From contig NC_073346.2 of NCBI RefSeq assembly GCF_027580225.2, positions 13,232,001 to 13,296,000 of the forward strand: DNA of 64,000 nt. Reading direction: 5' to 3'. The position numbers were made by a program, and so were the translations under genes. Under the pieces are notes generated by a model, which made no database searches, was not told the origin of the DNA, and was given only the letters and a program-made list of their open reading frames with translations. This document shows positions 39,801 through 49,000 of this stretch, in pieces. How positions within the stretch are numbered: the first letter of the stretch is position 1; each line of letters starts with the position of its first letter. Source of the DNA: Misgurnus anguillicaudatus. Lineage: Eukaryota; Chordata; Actinopteri; Cypriniformes; Cobitidae.

Positions 39801-42800
39801 GCGCTCGCGTGATCTCAGCTGGTGTGTGGTTCTAAGAGGCGTTGTGCTTTTGTAATGTTCAGCATGCCCGTGTTTGTGCATCCATACATACATTCATGTG
39901 TGGAGCCCTCTCTGGTCTCATCCGTCTTTCTGGCCTGTTGCTTTACTGACAGCGAGCGCACCACGCTGACACTCACAGCATTCATCAGTCACAGGGGTCA
40001 GAGGTCACAACCAGAGAACGGAAGAGTGGCAGCTCTTATGGATAAGTGCTTAATATCTCATGGTCCTGTACTGTGACCTTTACCCTTGCTTCATTATGGC
40101 CCTACAGCACAAACACGATCTCCCGCTATCTTGTCTTTAACACGGCAGCTTGCACAAACTGAGGTCCTTTGGAGAGGGCAATAACATCCCAGTGTGAGAT
40201 TGAAATGGAAACACTTGACATAAACTTTTTTGTTGCTTCGTCAGAATGGGGCATGATGGGAAAATGTCTTCAGATTTTTTTGGTCCCGTTCCGTTACAAT
40301 CAGTGCTTGTCCAGAGGATACAATTCGTCGCCAGCATTAACTGTAAGAAATGGACGATGCGTCTCCATAGACTGGCTATTGACATCTTGTGCCGAAGGTG
40401 TTATTTGGAGCCTTATGGGGCATACACACCAAATTGTGCAAGTAGATTACATTTAAAGATGCTCTAAGCGAATTCACGCGTTTTAGGCCATAAAACATTT
40501 TTTTTGTTTCATACAGTAAACATCTCCAAACACTGTAAAAAAAAGCGGTCTCTGTAGACAGCCCAGGCTCCACAAACTGCAACAAAAACAAAGTGGTCAA
40601 ACCTAGCACCACGAAACATAGCAAACGTGTTACAGCCAATAAACGACAAGAAGGATTTGGGAGTGGTGGTTGGGCGCATTCATGACTCGTTCAGAAAGCA
40701 CGGATGGGAGGGGGAGGAGTTAGCTACGCTCCGTTTTGTTTGACAACACTTCGAACGTCAACAAGAAGTGACGTTACACAGATTCGCTTAGAGCGCCTTT
40801 AAAATCAATGCAAAGACACAAATAGATGCGAACTCGCGATGCGAATATGGGGCAGCACGCGCTATTCGCCTCGAACGCATCTTTGCGCAAGTTTAAAATA
40901 TTGAAATCAAGCAAAAAATTAGCATGACACAAAATTAACCCCCTCGAGTAATTTAGAGCGAACAATGCGATGCTTCGCGTTTGGTGTGTACACCCCATTA
41001 GTCTGCGCAGGAGTGATCGTGAGGTGGAGCCGTGGTATCAAGGCCACGCCTTTTTTCCAGTTTGACTCAATCATAGACACAGAAATCCAGTCGTCATATC
41101 CTCTTTTAATAGTATTTAATAACCAACATAAACTAATCTTACTACAAAATTTCTTAAACAATGAAACATTCATCAACATGATAAGAAACGAATCTATCAT
41201 TGGGAAAAAATGTAATTAGATTTTTAAATTCACATCACATTCGTTTATGGAGAGGGTGAGGTTTATGACCTATACTTCAGCCAGCCACCGGGGGTGATCA
41301 AATTGTTCTGGCTTACTTTTCAAGACGTGTGGTACCCTTGGTCGCCAGTGAGATCTTGGGTAAAGCCCACAACAGATGGTCTTTTATGTCAGACTGTATG
41401 ATAAACATCTTCAGATAGATATTAATCACGATTGGCAGGATTGAGCATCTCAGTGCCGGAATGTAGTCCAAAACCAGACAGGACCAAAATTCATTGCAAA
41501 GGCAGATATTTGGACGTCAGAGAGACGTATGTAGTGATCCAAGATAGACACTTTTGCCTTCTGATGAACTAAATCTTTGACGATATGCAGACTGTCTCAG
41601 ATAGCTAAAATCATGCCATGTGTATTCAACTTTAACTGTAAGACACCACTGTGGAGGCTGACAGTTTTTGGTAGATCTGAAATGTAGTAAGAATTCAAAG
41701 CTTGATATGGCAGTGATACAGTACAGTAGCAGTTTTATTAACGGTGCCTTTTTGGTTTGGCAGATTTTCCGACCACAGGTGGTGACCGAGGCTTTTCTCT
41801 GCAAATTCGGGAAACTGCTGGTGAGTGTAATGTCTCAGTGCAGTCACATTCATCTCAAGTGTTTTATCCATAACTCTTTAAAATGCCACTTAACAAAGTA
41901 CTATGTTGGCACCATTGTGACAGGCGGTATTGATAATGTTATTCGCCAACTACATGGTACTGCTAAAAAATGTGTGATCCAATACTGTTTAGCATCTTGA
42001 GATGATTGATAGGTGATTATTTGTATTGCAATATGATGATGTATGTGCTAATATGATATATTCTCTCTTTCATATGGAAAGAATCACATAACATCCATTG
42101 ATTCTAATGAGACGAGTTTGGGAAGTGCTATTGGTAGGTTTTTATTTTTTTTCATCTCCCCCTCTCTTTTTCTCTCTTTCTCTTTCTCTCTCTCTCTCTC
42201 TGTTCTGCATTTTGTTATTTAAAGTCAGCCTGGCATGAACTAATCTAAATGCTTTAGCGTATAAGATGCTTGGCTGCTTCACAATGTAATTTAGCTCTAA
42301 TTTCAATGTTATTTGTCAGGAGATCAGTTGCGGTCTTCCAACGTAATATGTTTTAGACATTACTTCGAAATTTATGAACTCAAAGGTGCAATAACTGTTT
42401 GATTTCTTCTGTACTTTTAAACATATTTTCTTTTACAATTACCAGGGCAGACCGCATCTGAAGAGTTGATTAGAAACACACTTTCTGCAATGGAGGCTGT
42501 TTCCCAGCATCCTGTTCTGCTGGGCCTGTATCACTGCACAGTGAGTATACACACTGTCTGTTACAATCCGCTTCTCTCCCAATTATGTATTTCCGAAACT
42601 GAATTTTCTAAATGTGAATTTATGTTAATTACAAGAGGTTACACTAACTGCACAACATTAATCACCTTCCTGATTTTAAAGGGCCCATATTATGCAAAAA
42701 ACAGGGTTTGGACAAAAATGTGTGTTGGCAGTGTGTGAACACAACCACCGTACCACGAGAAAAATCCTCCTACTCCTTTTTTAAGCCTCATTAAACCAAA

Positions 42801-45703
42801 GCAGTCTTATTAGACATGCTGTGTTGATTCTCTTGTTAATGTGACATCACACAAACAAAGCTCCGCCCACAGCCACTGACTGACTTGTCAAAGGAATAAT
42901 CTACTCATTTTCAATATTAAACTATGTTATTACCTTAACTAAGACTTGTTGATACATCCCTCTGTCATCTGTGTGCGTGCACGTAAGCGACACTTCGATA
43001 GCATTTAGCTTAGCCCCATTCATTCAATGGTATCAAACAGAGATAAAGTTAGAAGTGACCAAACACATCAACGTTTTTCCTATTTAAGACGAGTAGTTAT
43101 ACGAGCACGTAATAGCACTTTTGGGAGTACTTCGACTCGCCTGAAAAGTCCGCTCCCCTTTTCACTCTCATAATGGGAGAGGGAGGGTGTTACTGCGGCG
43201 AGTCGAAGTACTCCCATAAGTGCTATTACACCATAAAATATAGTTCCTCTTTTAAATCCGCTTAGAAAAGTGCTACGTTTTATTTTGTACCACCAAACTT
43301 GCTCGTATAACTACTCGTCTTAAATAGGAAAAACGTTGATGTGTTTGGTCACTTCTAACTTTATCTCTAAATGGTACCATTGAATGAATGGGGCTAAGCT
43401 AAATGCTATCGAAGCGTCGCAGCGCGCTCCAGCGCTTACGTGCACGCACACAGATGATAGAGGGATGTATCAACAATTCTTAGTTAAGGTAATAACATAT
43501 TTTAATATTGAAAATGAGTAGACTATTCCTTTAACTTTACCTAAAATCTTTTCTAAATGTGTTTGTTAGCACATTGTAGCACTAATGTAGCTAACTATAC
43601 TATTATCACAGACTGCATACACAGGAATCAGATCTATATTTAACCGAAAACGCTCACTGTCTGTTCATAAGGGAGTGAAGAGCTGTAGCTCCTTTACATT
43701 TAAAGGTACACATGTAAAAACAGCTCTTTTTTGCTACCGCCCAAATAGAGGCATTATGAACATGCTATAATAAATGATCTGTGGAGTATTATGCGCTGAA
43801 ACTTCACAGACACATCCTAGGCGCACCTGAGACTGATATTACATCTTGTAAAATGGGCATAATATCTGCTCTTTAAATTAAAAAATCTGTGTAATCTCCA
43901 TTCTCCAAATAAAAAAGTTTTACAGTAGTTAGTTCCTAAACTCTGTTTTGGGCTCGGTGCAGCCATTAAAAACTTTCCCTGTAAGGATAGACCATGAATA
44001 AGTAATTATACACAATTATATCGTCGCTGTCTGATGAAACTCACGTATGTTCATTTTGCCGATTTTGAGATTTTTCGACAGATTGAATGTCCGGGTTAAT
44101 TTCCATATACAGTATGCGTCACATACCTAAATAGCCAATGAAAACTTGTGAAATCATGTCATCTGATTTTCACGTACCCGTTTGGTGTCAAAGCTGTCAA
44201 TCACGCCGCATATCTTCCGCCTGTGAAGCATCTCGCCGGTCTCGTAAAGTTTCATCGAACCTCAGCACTGGATATAGCCGATTTAACATGACAATGACTT
44301 TCCTTCGAGGTAAACGTTTCCCCCGGACGCCAGACTAACATCTAGGAGTTACTTAATTACGGTAGGACTGTGCAAACAAAGTATCTGTCTAGCATTGGTG
44401 ATATTTACGCTGGGGATTTCCCCACCACTTTTTGAAAGCATTTGGTTAAAATGTTCTGAAAAATCAAGCGATGCTTAAGACTGGTTTTGTGGTCTAGTGT
44501 CACATATGTTGTGTTGTATGCTTATGGTGTGTTTTCTTGTACATATGTAATGAAATTCATTGTAATCATTTATTAAACGTGCTGCTGTTTTCTACGCTAT
44601 GGTGCTTTGGCATTGTTCGGTTGAGCTGGTGTTGCAGGGACTGTTACATGTGTGATGTGTGCATTCGACATTGTTGAGGGTTTATAAATGTATGCTGAGT
44701 ATTTTCTTGTTGTTGACTGGCCTACGCTATGCCCATTTTTTAAGGCGCGTTATTCAATATTTTTCCCGTCCTGCAGTAATGTTTTTATAAGATCTTTTGT
44801 CCCCACCACTTTTCAACACAAACTGACGCCCCTGTTGTGTAGCAATACCATGTCAGTGTATTGATTCATTGTCCCTTATTGGTTTTCAAGAGTCTTTTAA
44901 TACACTTATACTTAATATTAAATAATGTAAGCGTATTTAACCTAGACGTATTCTATTTAATAAACTGAGAGTATTCATCTGTCTATACGAAACGCGACTT
45001 TGTCCATTCTAATTAATCATCGGAAGAACGCGTATCGATCAAAGTTACTGTAAAATATGCACGCATGTCCATTTAAACTCAATTTTGGTCAAATGTGGAT
45101 TATATCATGACACTGGCAAGAATATGGTTACATGTAAATATGCCGTACCAAGTATGACAACGCTACATTCAACTGCTTTTGATATACGGTGTTTTTTTCA
45201 CTTTCTGAAAAGTAACCGTTTTGGACATACGTGAGTTTCATCAGGCAGCGACGATATAATGCTGTGCTACATATGAGGAGGAGAGGGATGAAATCGCATA
45301 TAACGTCTCGGTTACGGATGTAACCCTCGTTCCCTGAAGGAGGGAACGGAGACGTCACCTCCCAATTCGTCGGTCACGACGTGACGTCGTAGTGACCGAC
45401 TGAAAGGGAACCCAACATCTCACTATGACCCAGGATGGGTCTACAGCTTTTTTACAGTTTTCAGACTGATCTAACAGGAATTTGTACATATGTTACGAGT
45501 TGGCTAACTCATATGAATTAGTACAAAGTGAATCGTACAAAATGTATGATTATTAAAAAAACAACAATGAAACCCCACCCCTACCCCTAACCCCCATGTC
45601 ACTGGAGCGAAAGCAAATCGTACAATAACGTACGAGTGTCGAATTACCATTAGGTTGCATTGGTTATTTTCACCAATGCAATAGGAAAGAACGTGTGTGT
45701 GTT

Positions 45704-45736
<33 letters not shown>

Positions 45737-46008
45737 CTGGTAATATCACATTGTGGGGACCAGTTGTCCCCACAAAGATAGGGATACCAGTATTTTTGTG
45801 ACCTTGTGGGGACATTTTGATGTCCCCATGAGGAAACAAGCTTATAAATCAAACAGAATGATGTTTCTTAAAAATGTGAAGTAGTAGAAGGGTTTCTGTG
45901 ATGGTTGGGGTTAGGGAATGGGGTAGGTTAGGGGAATATAATATACAGTTTGTACAGTATAAAATGCATTACGTCTATGGAATGTCCCCACAAAACATGG
46001 AAACCAGA

Positions 46009-46061
<53 letters not shown>

Positions 46062-49000
46062 GCTTATGTAATGAGTAGTGGGGACACAGGCTCTCTGATG
46101 CTCAATAACAGGAGAAGGTACCTTAATTACATCTCGCCAGGCGTCATTAAATGCCATTCTCCGTTCTCAACACGCATGCATAATCTGTAGAGTGTGTGAA
46201 TAGCCATAGCTTAATGATGCTCATATAGGCAGTGTTTAAAAGCATGGTGAGTTGTATTCAAAAATTATGTCCAGTTTGGCAGCTCACTAAGATTTGAGCA
46301 ACCACGATGCAGAAAAATGCTGTCTTTGTATAGTAGACACCTCATTAAGTTTAAGAGTAACATTAGAATATGGTTATGATGACCAGAAATGCTGTCTTGA
46401 AAAGCAGTATTAGGTTTGATTCTAACTTTCCTGTCAGAGAATCTGTCAGAGAAAAGTGCCGTCTATGTTGGAAGCGCACTAACTTTTAAGTGAATTTTTG
46501 AGCATGCATATCATGCCTAAAACACCATGACTAGATGGCCGGGTTACTAAGTGCGTTTTTTAATCGAAGATGTGTATTGTAGCCAAAAATGCTGTACTGG
46601 CAAAAGCATTAATTTAAACGTTTTGAAGGATAGTAACTGAAACTATTACTTCTAATAGAAACTTAAAGGTGCTAAATAGAAGGTATGTGACTTTATTAAG
46701 TGGAAAAATTAACCAGAGATGGTTTTACATGTCCATTTACAACCCTAGGATTTGCCTTCAGAATGAAATAGTCTATTATTACGTAATTTGAGAGGATCAT
46801 GAATAATAATGTTGAGCTCTGCTCTGATTGGCTTTTAATCAGAGCAGCTCCCTCAGTAGCTCTGTGTGTATGTAAACAGACATTATATGTTTGAACCTGT
46901 TAGGGAATTTGAGGATTTATCAATTTTTTGGAGATTGTTAATGGATGTTTTTGAGTGGTAAGGTTGTAAGTTTGCTAACTTTAGCATTGTAAGAACATTG
47001 TACTTAATTTAATGTGTAATTTAATGTTGGGGGCGTACCCAACTATAATGTCAGAGTTGGTGTTATGTTGAGATTGGCCTGTTTTCCTGCAATCTTTTGG
47101 ATGCATGAGGTTTACATAAGAAAGAAGAAAAAATCGTGTTTGAGGCTCATGATGTCATTACCTTGTACAGAACTCTTATTATTCATCTATGTCTAGATAA
47201 ATACAGTTTTTTTAATTCTACCACATTTTTAAGTTTGTAATTAATGTACACTCACCTAAAGGATAATTAGGAACACCTGTTCAATTTCTCATTAATGCAA
47301 TTATCTAATCAACCAATCACATGGCAGTTGCTTCAATGCATTTAGGGGTGTGGTCCTGGTCAAGACAATCTCCTGAACTCCAAACTGAATGTCAGAATGG
47401 GAAAGAAAGCTGATTTAAGCAATTTTGGCATGGTTGTTGGTGCCAGACGGGCCAGTCTAAGTATTTCACAATCTGCTCAATTACTGGGATTTTCACGCAC
47501 AACCATTTCTAGGGTTTACAAAGAGTGGTGTGAAAAGGGAAAAACATCCAGTATGTGGCAGTACATGTGGGTGAAAATGCCTTGTTGATGCTAGAGGTCA
47601 GAGGAGAATGAGCCGACTGATTCAAGCTGATAGAAGAGCAAATGTGACTGAATAACCACTCGTTATAACCAAGGTATGCAGCAAAGCATTTGTGAAGCCA
47701 CAACACACACAACCTTGAGGCGGATAGGCTAAAGAAGACCCCACCGGGTACCACTCGTCTCAAATAGGAAAAAGAGGCAAAAACTTGCACAAGCTCACCA
47801 AAATTGGACAGTTGAAGACTGGAAAAATGTGCCTGGTCGATTTCTGTTGAGACATTCAGATGGTAGAGTCAGAATTTGGCGTAAACAAAATGAGAACATG
47901 GATCCATCATGCCTTGTTACCACTGTGCAGGCTGGTGGTGGTGGTGTAATGGTGTGGGGGATGTTTTCTTGGCACACTCCTTAGTGCAAATTGGGCATCG
48001 TTTAAATGCCACGGCCTACCTGAGCATTGTTTCTGACCATGTCCATCCCTTTATGACCACCATGTACCCATCCTCAGATGGCTACTTCCAGCAGGATAAT
48101 GCACCATGTCACAAAGCTCGAATCATTTCAAATTGGTTTCTGGAACATGACAATGAGTTCACTGTACTAAAATGGCCCCCACAGTCACCAGATCTCAACC
48201 CAATAGAGCATCTTTGGGATGTGATGAAACGGGAGCTTCGTGCCCTGGATATGCATCCCACAAATCTCCATCAACTGCAAGATGCTATCCTATCAATATG
48301 GGCCAACATTTCTAAAGAATGCTTATAGAAGAACCAACACCTAAACTACGAATAAAGAATTAGCATTCTACCTGCATTGAAGTCAATCACTTCGTACGGA
48401 GCGTGCGAAAGATCAAAGACATGCCGCAGGTTTTGCGTGGTGTTTCTACAATACACACGACTCGAGTCCCACAATAGACAAAAAGAACGGCTAGATAACC
48501 TTTCCAATGCGTTTGTGTGGTATTATTCTCTGTGAGTCGTAGAGAGCAAAGCCTTTTGTTCGAGTGATGCCCACAGCCATCCACATTAAGACACCGGTGT
48601 GCAACATTGCTTCTGCGCAGCTGATTGTAGTTGGTAATAATCATAAAACCCGATTCTAATTTTCAAAAGAGCTGGCGTAAGGCCTTTTGTTGTAACACAC
48701 TTTCTATGATCAAAGGGCAGAGCTGACATCACATTTCCATGCAAATTGGAGCTGTTCAGAAAACTCTCATAGTCTTTGCTTCCAGCTGTTTCAGTTTCCC
48801 TGTGTGTGCGTGTGTGTGTTGCGTGTGTGGTCTGGTGTGACTGCTGACGTGTACTGTAAGCACTTGTAGGTGAGATCGCTTATGCACTTTTCTCTTTATT
48901 TCTCCAAGGTTGTGGATTTAATTGTACCGCCATTAACATCTCTAGCCTTCAGTAAGAACGGTAAGACACACTCCAGCTGTCAGCTGCAAAATATACACTA

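Larger units (their letters stand above)
32525..41763 (+). other. ulk4 intron (9.2 kb)
   Basis: It contains a 1.4-kb hAT-like element, a hAT MITE, a 'GGGCTCTAT' element, a four-level transposon nest (37.6-38.95 kb), two further TIR elements (38978, 40415) and a repeat-poor stretch at 37.13-37.56 kb. Stretches 32600-32990, 36140-36660, 39340-40410 and 41000-41763 show nothing I can name, apart from a fragment starting TAGGGGTGGGCGATATA at about 32704. Confidence 0.65.
42541..48908 (+). other. ulk4 intron (6.4 kb)
   Basis: It holds a foldback (42892-43530), a 1.24-kb TIR element (44016-45259), a short fish repeat piece (45300-45420), the GT-flanked GTGGGGAC repeat (45690-46058) and a decayed Tc1 copy (47249-48326). 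Segments 43535-44015, 46060-47245 and 48330-48908 show no feature I can name, apart from a short GT tract near 48800. Confidence 0.7.

Noticed and set aside
45504..46157. Minus-strand frames with HTHTHT runs
   Set aside because: They are translations of GT microsatellites flanking the GTGGGGAC repeat.
47909..48328. Frame as an intact Tc1 transposase domain
   Set aside because: The first 20 or so codons are out of frame with the transposase, the first catalytic Asp is missing upstream and the right terminal repeat is absent, so it is a pseudogene.
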